From: Streptomyces sp. 8K308
Lineage (GTDB): Bacteria > Actinomycetota > Actinomycetes > Streptomycetales > Streptomycetaceae
Direction of reading: 5' to 3'
DNA: 64,000 nucleotides
NCBI RefSeq assembly: GCF_004348315.1
Contig: NZ_SMKC01000003.1
Span: 1-64,000 of the forward strand
Part shown: positions 14,671 to 23,205 of the stretch, in pieces
Numbering within the stretch: the first letter of the stretch is position 1
Layout: each line of letters begins with the position of its first letter
Notes under the pieces: model-generated
Seen by the model: only the letters and a program-made list of their open reading frames with translations
Databases searched by the model: none
What the model was told of the DNA's origin: nothing
Position numbers and translations under genes: made by a program

Positions 14671-17433
14671 ATGCCCCTCGTCACTGTCAGCCCCGCCCGA
14701 TTCGAGCACCGGGACACCGCGCTCGGCATCGGCACCGCGACGCCTCGCCTCTCGTGGCAGGTGACCACGGACGACCCCGGGTGGGCGCAGACGGCCTGCG
14801 AGATCGAACTCGACGGCGCGGAGGTACGACGCCTGGAGACGGTCGAACAGGTGCTCGTGCCCTGGCCGTTCGAGCCGCTGACCGCCCGCGCCAGGGCCAC
14901 CGTCCGGGTGCGCGTCGCCGCCGGTGAGCGGTGGTCGGAGTGGAGTGAGCCGGCCACCGCCGAGGTCGGCCCGCTGGCCCCCGAGGACTGGACGGCACGC
15001 TTCGTCAGCCCCGCCACCACCGGCCGGATCGGCGACCCGGCGCCCGTCCTCACCCGCACCCTCACCGTGCGCCCCGACGTCGTCTCCGCCCGCCTCCGGC
15101 TCACCGCGCACGGCGTCTACACCGCCCACCTCAACGGTGTCCGGGTCGGCGACGAGATCCTGGCCCCCGGCTGGACCGCCTACGCGGACCGACTGCGCTA
15201 CCAGACCCACGACGTCACCGAGCTGCTGAGGGAGGGCGAGAACACCATCGAGGTGCTGCTCGGCAACGGCTGGTACCGCGGCCGCCTCGGCTGGGGCGGG
15301 CGCCGCGCCCTCTACGGGGACCGGCTCGCCCTCCTCGCCCAGTTGGAGATCGTCCACGCCGACGGCTCGGTCGATACCGTGGGCACCGACGAGGACTGGA
15401 CGGCGCGCCCCAGCGGGGTGCTCGCCGACGACCTCTACGACGGCCAGCGCACCGACCTGCGGCCCCGCGAGCCGGGGCCCGCGGACGCGGTGGAGGTGGT
15501 CGAGGCCGACCTCGGCCGGCTCGTCGCCCCCGACGGGCCGCCGGTGCGGATCACCGACACCCTGCCGGCCACCCGGGTGTGGCGCTCGCCCTCCGGGAAG
15601 ACCCTGGTCGACTTCGGACAGAACGTCGTCGGCTGGGTGCGGCTGACCGCGCGCGGCACCGGGGACGGCACCGAGGTCACCATCCGGCACGCCGAGGTCC
15701 TCGAGCACGGCGAACTCGGCACCCGACCGCTGCGCAGCGCCCAGGCCACCGACACCTATCTGCTGCCCGCGGCCGACGAGCTGGTGCTGGAACCCGAACT
15801 CACCTTCCACGGCTTCCGCTACGCCGAGGTCACCGGCCTCGACGCCGACGCCGACGACTTCGACGCCGAGGCGGTGGTGGTCGGCACCGACCTGCGCCGC
15901 ACCGGCTGGTTCGAGTGCTCGGATCCGGACGTCAACAGATTGCACGAGAACGTGGTCTGGGGCATGCGCGGCAACTTCCTCGACGTGCCGACCGACTGCC
16001 CGCAGCGCGACGAACGGCTTGGCTGGACCGGCGACATCCAGGTCTTCTCGCCGACCGCCAGCTTCCTGTTCGACAGCGCCGGCTTCCTGACCTCCTGGCT
16101 CGCCGACCTCGCCGCCGACCAACTCCCGGACGGCTCGGTGCCGTTCGTCATCCCCGACGTGCTGCGCGACGCGGAGCCCACCGCCGCCGCCTGGGGCGAC
16201 GCCGCCTGCGTGGTGCCCTGGGTGCTCTACCAGCGGTACGGCGACGCCGACCTGCTGCGCCGGCAGTTCCCCTCCATGCGGGCCTGGGTCGACCGGATCG
16301 CCTCGCTGACCACGGACGGCGTGTGGGCCGGCGGCTTCCAGTTCGGCGACTGGCTCGACCCGGCCGCGCCGCCCGACAACCCCTTCGCGGCCCGTGCCGA
16401 CCACGACGTCGTCGCCACCGCCCACCTCGCCAGGTCCGCCGAGCTCGTCGCCGAGGCCGCCGCCGTCATCGGCGCGGACGGCGCGCCCTACGCGGCCCTC
16501 GCGGAGCGCACCAGGGAGGCGTTCGCCCGGCACTACGTCACCGGCGCCGGCCGGGTGCTCTCGGACGCCCCGACCGTCTACGCCCTGGCCATCGAGTGGG
16601 CGCTGCTGCCCACTCCGGAGCAGCGCGCGGCCGCCGGCCTACGCCTCGCCGACCTGGTGCGCGCCGGCGGCTTCCGGGTGGCCACCGGCTTCGTCGGCAC
16701 CCCGCTCATCACCGACGCGCTGACCTCGGCGGGCCGCCCCGATCTGGCCTACCGGCTGCTCCTGGAGCGCGGCTGCCCCTCCTGGCTCTACCCGGTCACC
16801 ATGGGCGCCACCACGGTCTGGGAGCGCTGGGACTCGATGCTGCCCGACGGCACCATCAACCCGGGGCAGATGACCTCGTTCAACCACTACGCGCTCGGCG
16901 CGGTCGCCGACTGGATGCACCGCACCCTCGCCGGGCTCGCCCCCGCGGCGCCCGGTTACCGGCGGATCACCGTCCGGCCGCTGCCGTACCCCGCGTTCAG
17001 CCACGCCTCGGCCCGCCACCTGACGCCGTACGGCGAGGCACGCGTCTCCTGGCGGCGGGAGGCGGGCGAGCTCACCGTCGAGGCCGTCGTCCCGGTCGGC
17101 GCCACCGCGACCGTCCACCTGCCGGGCGTCGCCGAGCCGGTCGAGGTCGGCCACGGCCACCACGGCTGGACCGTCCCCGAGCCGGCCGCCGACGCCCCGC
17201 GGATCAGGACGGTCCGCGACCTCGTCGACGACCCCCGGCTGTGGGGCGAGGCGGTGGCGGTGCTGACCAAGCACGGCCTGGCCAGGGACGCCGAGGACCT
17301 GGCCGTGAGCGCCGCCCCCTACCTGGACGCGCCGGTGCTCGAACTCCCGCACCGGCTGGCCCGCAAGAAGTCCCCGGACGAGGTGGCCGCGGCGGCGCGC
17401 GCCCTGGAGGAACTGCTGCCGGCCACGGACTGA
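14671..17433 (+). CDS. Alpha-L-rhamnosidase, glycoside hydrolase family 78
   Basis: 920 residues, the usual length. Order: N-terminal beta-sandwich (about 1-130, PARFEHRDTALGIGTATPRL), a second sandwich with SARLRLTAHGVYTAHLNGVR and LLGNGWYRGRLGWGG (about 130-310), a ConA-like segment (KTLVDFGQNVVGWVRL, about 310-420), the (alpha/alpha)6 barrel with TDCPQRDERLGWTGDIQVFS near residue 440 (catalytic acid region) and ATTVWERWDSM near 714, then a C-terminal sandwich. It releases terminal L-rhamnose from glycosides. No signal peptide is present, so it acts in the cytoplasm on imported rhamnosides, consistent with the ABC permease remnant just upstream. The ribosome site GGGAGAA precedes the ATG. 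Confidence 0.93.
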   Translation: MPLVTVSPARFEHRDTALGIGTATPRLSWQVTTDDPGWAQTACEIELDGAEVRRLETVEQVLVPWPFEPLTARARATVRVRVAAGERWSEWSEPATAEVGPLAPEDWTARFVSPATTGRIGDPAPVLTRTLTVRPDVVSARLRLTAHGVYTAHLNGVRVGDEILAPGWTAYADRLRYQTHDVTELLREGENTIEVLLGNGWYRGRLGWGGRRALYGDRLALLAQLEIVHADGSVDTVGTDEDWTARPSGVLADDLYDGQRTDLRPREPGPADAVEVVEADLGRLVAPDGPPVRITDTLPATRVWRSPSGKTLVDFGQNVVGWVRLTARGTGDGTEVTIRHAEVLEHGELGTRPLRSAQATDTYLLPAADELVLEPELTFHGFRYAEVTGLDADADDFDAEAVVVGTDLRRTGWFECSDPDVNRLHENVVWGMRGNFLDVPTDCPQRDERLGWTGDIQVFSPTASFLFDSAGFLTSWLADLAADQLPDGSVPFVIPDVLRDAEPTAAAWGDAACVVPWVLYQRYGDADLLRRQFPSMRAWVDRIASLTTDGVWAGGFQFGDWLDPAAPPDNPFAARADHDVVATAHLARSAELVAEAAAVIGADGAPYAALAERTREAFARHYVTGAGRVLSDAPTVYALAIEWALLPTPEQRAAAGLRLADLVRAGGFRVATGFVGTPLITDALTSAGRPDLAYRLLLERGCPSWLYPVTMGATTVWERWDSMLPDGTINPGQMTSFNHYALGAVADWMHRTLAGLAPAAPGYRRITVRPLPYPAFSHASARHLTPYGEARVSWRREAGELTVEAVVPVGATATVHLPGVAEPVEVGHGHHGWTVPEPAADAPRIRTVRDLVDDPRLWGEAVAVLTKHGLARDAEDLAVSAAPYLDAPVLELPHRLARKKSPDEVAAAARALEELLPATD

Positions 17434-17525
17434 CGGCCGGGGCCCGGCCGGGGGCGCCCAGACCGCCGCGGATCTTCAGGTCCGAGGTGTACTCGGCGGC
17501 CACGGCCGGGCTCGGTGCCGGGTGT

Positions 17526-18221
17526 TCAGAGTCCGCCGACGCTCGCCGGGAGGCGGGCGCAGCGGCGGCAGAGGCGGGCCGAGGCCGCCATCCTGGTGTG
17601 CGAGCCGACGGCCAGCGCCGCCGTGAGCACGAGCAGCGGCCAGGTGGCGGTCAGCGGCGCGCCGACGGCCAGCGTCAGCCCGGCGGCGCCGGCGGCCAGC
17701 GCCGAGACGGTGCCGGTCCAGGCCGCCAGCGCGGGCAGGCGGTCCGGCACGGGCAGCCGGTGGGCGAGCGGCCCGGTGGCCGCGAGCACGGCGGCCGCCG
17801 GCAGGGCGGCCACCACCGCCACCGCGATCAGGCCGCCCGCGAGCAGCTGCGCGGCCCTGGCGAGTCCACCCGCCGCGCCGCCGGCCTGCCAGCTCAGGAA
17901 CCAGCCGGCTAGCAGCACGGGCGCGGCCAGTGCCACGGTGCGCGCCGTGTGCCTGACCTGGGCGAACGTCAGCTCGCGCTGGCAGTCGGGCGCCAACTCC
18001 GCGGGCGTGCCGAACTCGCGCAGCGCGAGGTCCAGGGCGCGCCCCCGTGGCGTCCCGTTCCGTGCGTAAGCGGCGACGGTGTCGGCGAGGCCGTCGCGGA
18101 TCTCGGTGAGCAGCCTGGCCTTGGCCGGCGCCGGGCCGTGCAGCTCGGCCGCCAACTCCGCGACGTACGCGTCCAGCGGATCGGTGGCCCCGGCGGCGTC
18201 GGCGGCGTCGGCGGCCGTCAT
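17526..18221 (-). CDS. HAAS (permease-prefix) domain membrane protein, PadR partner
   Basis: 231 residues. The N-terminal 80 residues are a cytoplasmic helical domain (LDAYVAELAAELHGPAPAKA, RLLTEIRDGLADTVAAYARN, LDLALREFGTPAELAPDCQR), the HAAS/DUF1700-like signalling domain. About five hydrophobic segments follow, starting at VRHTARTVALAAPVLLAGWF. The gene overlaps the upstream PadR gene by 4 bases (ATGA), the standard pairing in which the PadR repressor controls the HAAS protein. The physiological role is unknown. Confidence 0.8.
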   Translation of the reverse strand: MTAADAADAAGATDPLDAYVAELAAELHGPAPAKARLLTEIRDGLADTVAAYARNGTPRGRALDLALREFGTPAELAPDCQRELTFAQVRHTARTVALAAPVLLAGWFLSWQAGGAAGGLARAAQLLAGGLIAVAVVAALPAAAVLAATGPLAHRLPVPDRLPALAAWTGTVSALAAGAAGLTLAVGAPLTATWPLLVLTAALAVGSHTRMAASARLCRRCARLPASVGGL

Positions 18222-18547
18222 GTGGCGGGGGAGGGGTTGAGTACGGAGCCGATCGCGGCGGTGAACTCGGCCCAGGCCCGCCGCTCCCCGGCCAGCGCGC
18301 CGCGCCCGGCCTCGGTGAGCTGGTAGCAGCGCCGGCGCCGCTCGCCCACCGAGTCCCAGCTGCTGCTCAGCAGCCCGAGCCGCTCGAGGCGGTTGAGCGC
18401 CGGATAGATCGTGCCCGTGCGCAGCTCGAGCGTGCCGCCGCTGCGGCGCTGCACCGCGGTGATGATCGCGTAGCCGTGCAGGGGGCCCGCCTCCAGCACG
18501 GCCAGCAGCATCCCGTCCAGATGTCCGCGTACCGAGTCCGCCTTCAT
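18218..18547 (-). CDS. PadR-family transcriptional regulator
   Basis: 109 residues: a PadR winged helix with GHLDGMLLAVLEAGPLHGYA, LRTGTIYPALNRLERLGLLS and RRCYQLTEAGRGALAGERRA. It is a short form (PadR-s2) with one C-terminal helix for dimerisation. Overlap with the downstream HAAS gene (stop/start ATGA) shows co-translation; PadR repressors normally bind their own promoter, here within the 55 bases to the left of the TetR gene. Confidence 0.88.
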   Translation of the reverse strand: MKADSVRGHLDGMLLAVLEAGPLHGYAIITAVQRRSGGTLELRTGTIYPALNRLERLGLLSSSWDSVGERRRRCYQLTEAGRGALAGERRAWAEFTAAIGSVLNPSPAT

Positions 18548-18602
18548 GCCAGGAAGTCTAGCCCGCCGACCTGTAGGCCGGGAACCTATTGGCTGTCGAT
18601 GC

Positions 18603-19310
18603 CTATTGGACGTCGATGGACGCGGCTGGGGAGCGGTGCCTCGGGTCGGCGACGATGTCGGCGAGATAGAGGCGCTGGATGCGCCGGGCCTCGGTCAGGA
18701 TCACCGGGTCGCCGTCCGGCGCGTTCCGGAAGGCGAGCTGCAGCAGCGCCTCGGAGGCGCACACGCCGGCGCGGCAGGCGACGGCCAGCTCCTCGCTGTC
18801 GACCAGCCGCTCCTGGGCGACCAGGATGCGCCGCAGCTGGTGGGCCACCATCGCGTTGTTGTCCTCGTCCAGCTGGAGCAGCTCCCGGCTGAGGTAGCGG
18901 CCGGCGCGGATCGCCAGGTAGCCGGGGTGCTGCCGGTACAGCTCGACATAGCGGTCGAAGACCAGGTTGACCAGGTCGAACCAGCGGGCGCCGCGGGCGT
19001 CGTGCAGGATGGCCCGCATCGCCGCCGAGTGCCGCTCCATGTGGTGGCGCGCCACGGCGGCCAGCACGGCGTCCTTGTCGTCGAAGAACTGGTAGAGGGT
19101 GCCCACCGGCACCTCGGCGTCGGCGGCGATCCGGCGCGTGGTCACGGCCTCGACGCCCTCCGTGGCGAGCAGCCGGTCGGCGGCGGCCAGGATGGCCTCG
19201 ACGCGGGCGCGACTCCTCGCCTGTTGCGGCGCCTTCCGCAACCCGAGGCTGGCAGTCCGCTGGGTCATCGCATCGCTCGTCATGGGGTTAGCCGTTTCGG
19301 TGCGCTCCAT
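18603..19310 (-). CDS. TetR-family regulator at the end of the aldolase-aminotransferase-kinase operon
   Basis: 235 residues from ATG 19310 (19283 and 19268 are alternatives). The TetR DNA-binding domain is clear at about residues 25-75: RSRARVEAILAAADRLLATE, then VTTRRIAADAEVPVGTLYQF. The C-terminal domain is all-helical, with FDRYVELYRQHPGYLAIRAG resembling the TetR_C_41 type. It lies 26 bases after the FGGY kinase stop on the same strand, so it is the last gene of that operon. A 21-bp palindrome in front of the first gene is a candidate for its binding site. Confidence 0.85.
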   Translation of the reverse strand: MERTETANPMTSDAMTQRTASLGLRKAPQQARSRARVEAILAAADRLLATEGVEAVTTRRIAADAEVPVGTLYQFFDDKDAVLAAVARHHMERHSAAMRAILHDARGARWFDLVNLVFDRYVELYRQHPGYLAIRAGRYLSRELLQLDEDNNAMVAHQLRRILVAQERLVDSEELAVACRAGVCASEALLQLAFRNAPDGDPVILTEARRIQRLYLADIVADPRHRSPAASIDVQ

Positions 19311-19336
19311 TCTAGCGAGGCGGCCAGTGGCCCGGT

Positions 19337-20926
19337 TCAGCCGTTGACCTCGGCATAGATCCTCCGGTTGCGACGGTAGAGGGAGCGGAAGGTGGCGTAC
19401 GTCCGGTCGTAGACGCGGCGGTTGGCGGGGTCGGGGGTGAACTCGGCCGCGATGGCGACCCGTTCCGCGATCTCGGGCCAGTCGAGCTCGCCCAGTGCGA
19501 CGGAGGCGATCAGCGCGGCGCCGCGCGCGTTGGCCAGGGCCGGGTCGGCGACCTGCCGGATGGTGCGGCCGAGGACGTCGGCCATGGCCTGGCACCAGAA
19601 CGGTGAACTGGCGCCGCCGCCGATGAAGTTGAGGTGCGGGAAGGCGCGCCCTGTGAACCGCTCCACGGACTCGTTGAGCCAGCGGGCGTTGAGCGCGATG
19701 CCCTCGAAGGTGCTGCGCGCCAGGTCGGCCCGGGTGGTGGTGAGCGAGACGTTGAACCAGCCGCCGCGCACCGTGGGGTCGTCGACGGGGGTGCGCTCGC
19801 CGTTGAGCCAGGGGGTGAACACCACGCCGTTGCTGCCGGGCGGCGCCGTTGCGGCCAGCCGGTTGAGCCGGCGCAGGATCTCCTCGCGGGCGCCGGGATC
19901 CGGCTCGCCGCCGGGAGGGGCGCCGTCCGGCTCGAGAACGTTGCCGACGAGCCAGTCGATGCCCTTGCCGGCCACGTCCTGGATGGTGGCCACCCAGTAG
20001 GAGCCCGGCACCACGGAGGGCAGGGCGGCCACGTTGTGCCAGGCGTCGGTCTTCTTGCGCGGCACGTGGCAGGAGAGCCAGGCCGAGGTGCCGACGCACA
20101 GGTGCCCCTCGTACGGCAGCACCGCGCCGGCCCCGATGGCGGCGGCCGTGGTGTCCCCGGTGCCGGCGGCCACCTGGACGTGTTCGCCGAGCCCGAGATC
20201 GGCCGCCGCCGTGGGCAGGATCGGGCCCACGAGGGTGGCCGGCGGCACGAGGTCCGGCAGCTTCTCCCTGGGTAGTCCGCTGAGCCGCAGCAGCCGCTCG
20301 TCGTAACGGACCGCGCCGGGTGTCCGGTTGTCGGTGCACCAGCGCAGCGCCATGGTGTCGTGGCCGGCCACCGGCCGCCCGGTCAGCCGCATCGTGAGGT
20401 ACTCGGGCACGTCGAGCAGATAGGCGGTCCGCTCGTAGACCTCGCGCCTGGCCGCCCTGAGGAACTGACTCTGCCCCACCGGGTCCTTGCCGGTGAGGGT
20501 GGGCGCCCCGCCCGACCTGGCGATCCAGCGGGCGAGGCGCAGCGCGTGGTAGCCGGTGCCGGGGATCCGCAACGCCCCGCCGGCCAGCCGGCGCGAGTGC
20601 TCGGCGCCCCGCCCGTCCATCCACAGCAGGGCGCGGTGCAGGTGCCGCCCCTCGGCGTCGACCGGCACCGTGCCGCCCCACTGGGCCGAGAGGCAGATCG
20701 CCGCGATGTCCCCGATCGGCGCCAGCCGGCGACTCAGCAGCCGGTGGAGCGTGTCGCGGACGGCCGCCCACCAGTCGTCCGGGTCCTGCTCGGCGCCACC
20801 GCCGGGCAGCAGGTGCAGCGGGACGCGGGCCGTCTCGTGCCCGAGGATCCGGCCGCCGGTGGTGGCCAGCACCGTTCTGGCGCCGCTGGTGCCGAGGTCG
20901 ACGCCGATCACGTAGCGGGGCGCCAC
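19337..20926 (-). CDS. FGGY-family carbohydrate kinase (xylulokinase-like)
   Basis: 529 residues from GTG 20926 (VAPRYVIGVDLGTSGAR). FGGY landmarks: the N-terminal ATP-phosphate loop GVDLGTSGARTVL, LLWMDGRGAEHSRRLAGG, the middle AAGTGDTTAAAIGAGAV, and the C-terminal NFIGGGASSPFWCQAMADVL adenine-site motif. This family phosphorylates ketoses and polyols such as xylulose, ribulose or fuculose. The GTG follows the aminotransferase stop by 5 bases, so the genes are coupled. The substrate is likely an aldol-cleavable phosphorylated sugar or amino-sugar, given the class II aldolase upstream (inference). Confidence 0.85.
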   Translation of the reverse strand: MAPRYVIGVDLGTSGARTVLATTGGRILGHETARVPLHLLPGGGAEQDPDDWWAAVRDTLHRLLSRRLAPIGDIAAICLSAQWGGTVPVDAEGRHLHRALLWMDGRGAEHSRRLAGGALRIPGTGYHALRLARWIARSGGAPTLTGKDPVGQSQFLRAARREVYERTAYLLDVPEYLTMRLTGRPVAGHDTMALRWCTDNRTPGAVRYDERLLRLSGLPREKLPDLVPPATLVGPILPTAAADLGLGEHVQVAAGTGDTTAAAIGAGAVLPYEGHLCVGTSAWLSCHVPRKKTDAWHNVAALPSVVPGSYWVATIQDVAGKGIDWLVGNVLEPDGAPPGGEPDPGAREEILRRLNRLAATAPPGSNGVVFTPWLNGERTPVDDPTVRGGWFNVSLTTTRADLARSTFEGIALNARWLNESVERFTGRAFPHLNFIGGGASSPFWCQAMADVLGRTIRQVADPALANARGAALIASVALGELDWPEIAERVAIAAEFTPDPANRRVYDRTYATFRSLYRRNRRIYAEVNG

Positions 20927-20931
20927 GGCGG

Positions 20932-22371
20932 TCAGGCCCTGGCGAAGACGCGGTCGAAGCGGGCCAGGGCGTCGTCGACGACATCGTTGGTGTGGGCCAT
21001 GCTGGTGTAGAGGCGACTGCCGGCGATGGTGATCAGGCCCTCGGCGGTGTACGCCATCGACATCTGGCCGAGCATCTCGGTGCGCGGGCCGAGCTCGGTG
21101 AAGAAGCCCGGGTCGGCCAGGGAGAGATGCAGCACGCCCGAGGTGTGCAGGTGCACGATCGAGCCGATGTTGTAGGTGACGTAGGGCAGGTCGTACCGCT
21201 CGATGAGCGCGGCGAGGCCGGTGCGCAGCCGGTCCCCGGCGCGGCCGGCGAGCGCCGGCGCCCCGGTGCGGTCCATCTCGGCCAGCGCGTGGTAACCGGC
21301 CACGCAGGACAGCGGGTTGGCGGAGAGCGTGCCGCCGACGAAGACCCGCTTGCCGACCGCGGTGAGGCCGCCCTCGAGGACGCCCATGACCTCGTCGCCG
21401 CCGCCGATGCCGCCGGCCGCCGGGTAGCCGCCCGCGACGCACTTGCCGAACACGGTCAGGTCGGGCCGGACGCCGAAGTAGCCCTGCGCGCCGCCCATGC
21501 CGAGCCGGAAGGCCGTGACCACCTCGTCGAAGACGAGCAACGCGCCGAACTCGTCGCACAGTTCGCGGATCCGCGCGTTGTCGTCGGACCGCACCAGGTG
21601 GGTGCCGCTCTCCGGGCCGACCGGCTCGACGATCACGGCGGCCGTGCCACCGGCCTCCTCGTTGGCCACCAGCCGCTCGCGCAGCGCCTCCAGGTCGCCG
21701 GGCGGCACCTCCTGGGTGAGCCGCAGCGCCCCCTCCGGGATGCCGGTCGCCTCCAGGCTGCCGGTGCCGGGGATGCGCAGCCCGTAGACCACCTGGTCGG
21801 ACCACCCGTGGTAGGCGCCGCCGACCTTGATCACATGGGCCTTGCCGGTGTAGGCCCTGGCCACCCGGACGGCGGCCATCACGCCCTCGGTGCCGCTGCC
21901 GAGCATCCGGAACTTGCCGACGGCCGGCATGAAGTCGTGGATGAGCTTGGCGAGTCGGACCTCGGCCGAGTGCAGCATCCCGGTGACCGGGCCGCACTCG
22001 GCCAGCAGCTCGGCCACCCTCTCGCGCACCGGGCCGTAGTTGCTCCCCAGCACGGTCGGGCCGCCGGCCTGGAGGAAGTCGAGGTACCGGTTGCCGTCCA
22101 CGTCCCACAGGTAGGGGCCTTCGGCCCGGACGACGTCGAGCGGCCAGGGCTCGTTGAGCGCCAGGTTGTGCTGGACGCCGCCCGGTATGTACGCGGCGGC
22201 CTCGGCCGCCGTCGCCCGGGAGCCCGCCGTGTGCTTCTCGAACCAGGCGCGGTAGTCGGCCAGCGCGGCGTCGTCCGGACGCCTGACGGGGGTGCTGACG
22301 AGGAGGTCGAGGCGCGCCTCGACGGCGTCGACGTCGGGCCAGTGCGAGATCGGACGTTGGTTCATGGGCAT
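20932..22371 (-). CDS. Class III PLP aminotransferase (glutamate-1-semialdehyde aminomutase-like)
   Basis: 479 residues from ATG 22371 (MPMNQRPISHW); ATG 22365 is an alternative. The aminotransferase fold is plain: the N-terminal PLP-phosphate region NRYLDFLQAGGPTVLGSNYG, GSGTEGVMAAVRVARAYTGK, AYHGWSDQ, the cofactor Asp in LLVFDEVVTAFRLGMGG, and the Schiff-base Lys at about residue 310 (TVFGKCVAGGYPAAGG). It is sandwiched between an aldolase and a sugar kinase, a setting unlike haem synthesis. It probably aminates or deaminates a sugar-derived aldehyde or ketone. The start sits 20 bases after the aldolase stop. Confidence 0.88.
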   Translation of the reverse strand: MPMNQRPISHWPDVDAVEARLDLLVSTPVRRPDDAALADYRAWFEKHTAGSRATAAEAAAYIPGGVQHNLALNEPWPLDVVRAEGPYLWDVDGNRYLDFLQAGGPTVLGSNYGPVRERVAELLAECGPVTGMLHSAEVRLAKLIHDFMPAVGKFRMLGSGTEGVMAAVRVARAYTGKAHVIKVGGAYHGWSDQVVYGLRIPGTGSLEATGIPEGALRLTQEVPPGDLEALRERLVANEEAGGTAAVIVEPVGPESGTHLVRSDDNARIRELCDEFGALLVFDEVVTAFRLGMGGAQGYFGVRPDLTVFGKCVAGGYPAAGGIGGGDEVMGVLEGGLTAVGKRVFVGGTLSANPLSCVAGYHALAEMDRTGAPALAGRAGDRLRTGLAALIERYDLPYVTYNIGSIVHLHTSGVLHLSLADPGFFTELGPRTEMLGQMSMAYTAEGLITIAGSRLYTSMAHTNDVVDDALARFDRVFARA

Positions 22372-22391
22372 GGTCCCTTCACAGCCGCCCT

Positions 22392-23039
22392 TCACAACTT
22401 CCTGGTCGTTCCGTAGTCGCCGGCGAGCGCCTGCGTGATCACGGCCTCCTGGGCCTTCTTGTCCAGCAGGTGCGGGGTGCCGAGCGCCAGGCAACGGGCG
22501 TACAACTCCGCCACCCACTCGGTGAGTTCGAGGTTGGCAACGGCCTTCTCCACGGTGGAGCCGAGCGCGATCGAGCCGTGGTTGCGCAGCAGCGCGGCCT
22601 GCCGGCCGTCCAGCGCGGCGACCACGTGCGCCGCCAACTCGTCGGTGCCGTAGGTGGCGTAGGGCGCGACGCGGACGGTGCCGCCGAGCGACAGCATCGC
22701 GTAATGCACCACCGGGATCTCGTCCAGGGTGCAGGCGACGGCCGTGGAGGCGAGCGCGTGGGTGTGCGTGACGGCCCCGGTGCCGGTGGACCGGTAGACG
22801 GCCAGGTGCATGGGCACCTCGGAGGTGGGCGCGAGTTCGCCGTCGACGACCTGCCCGTCGAGGTCGATGACGGTCATCATGTCGGCGGTCAGCTCGCTGA
22901 TCACCCCGCCGGTCGGCGTGACGGCCACCAGCTCGTCCACCCGCACCGACAGGTTCCCGCTCGTCCCGATGACCAGGCCGCTCGCGGCCAACCTGCGGCC
23001 GGCGGCCGCCAGTTCCTCACGCTCGCGTTGCAGCAGCAT
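22392..23039 (-). CDS. Class II aldolase/adducin-family protein (AraD/FucA type)
   Basis: 215 residues, the family length. Zinc ligands and phosphate loop are visible: GTSGNLSVRV (phosphate loop), PTSEVPMHLAVYR (Glu), AVTHTHALASTAVA (H-x-H), and LLRNHGSIALG (third His near the C-terminal half). It should cleave or epimerise a phosphorylated ketose to dihydroxyacetone phosphate plus an aldehyde. It is the first gene of a minus-strand operon followed by an aminotransferase, a kinase and a TetR regulator. A 21-bp palindrome lies 75 bases upstream. Confidence 0.87.
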   Translation of the reverse strand: MLLQREREELAAAGRRLAASGLVIGTSGNLSVRVDELVAVTPTGGVISELTADMMTVIDLDGQVVDGELAPTSEVPMHLAVYRSTGTGAVTHTHALASTAVACTLDEIPVVHYAMLSLGGTVRVAPYATYGTDELAAHVVAALDGRQAALLRNHGSIALGSTVEKAVANLELTEWVAELYARCLALGTPHLLDKKAQEAVITQALAGDYGTTRKL

Positions 23040-23113
23040 GTCCTCTTCTCCCTGACGTCCGCCGCGCCGATGACGGCGACTGAACCGTGCTCAGACGCAT
23101 GCTAGGCCAAAAA

Positions 23114-23134
23114 GTGAACGTGATACATATTCAC
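23114..23134. promoter_or_regulatory. Palindromic operator candidate, aldolase operon / ceramidase
   Basis: The sequence GTGAA-N11-TTCAC (inner bases CGTGATACATA) is a 21-bp imperfect palindrome; 14 of 21 positions match its own reverse complement. It lies in the 166-base gap between the divergent aldolase operon and ceramidase gene, the least GC-rich bases in this area. A TetR-type repressor site is likely, the obvious candidate being the TetR gene in the operon (inference). Confidence 0.55.
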
Positions 23135-23205
23135 AACTTGCCGGGCCGGCGCCACTCTGGGACCGAGGGAGACGGGGGCAGGACGCGACCAGACGGGAGC
23201 GAACG

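Noticed and set aside
14305-16533. A 742-residue minus-strand open frame
   Set aside because: Shadow of the GH78 gene; composition dominated by Gly, Arg and Val.
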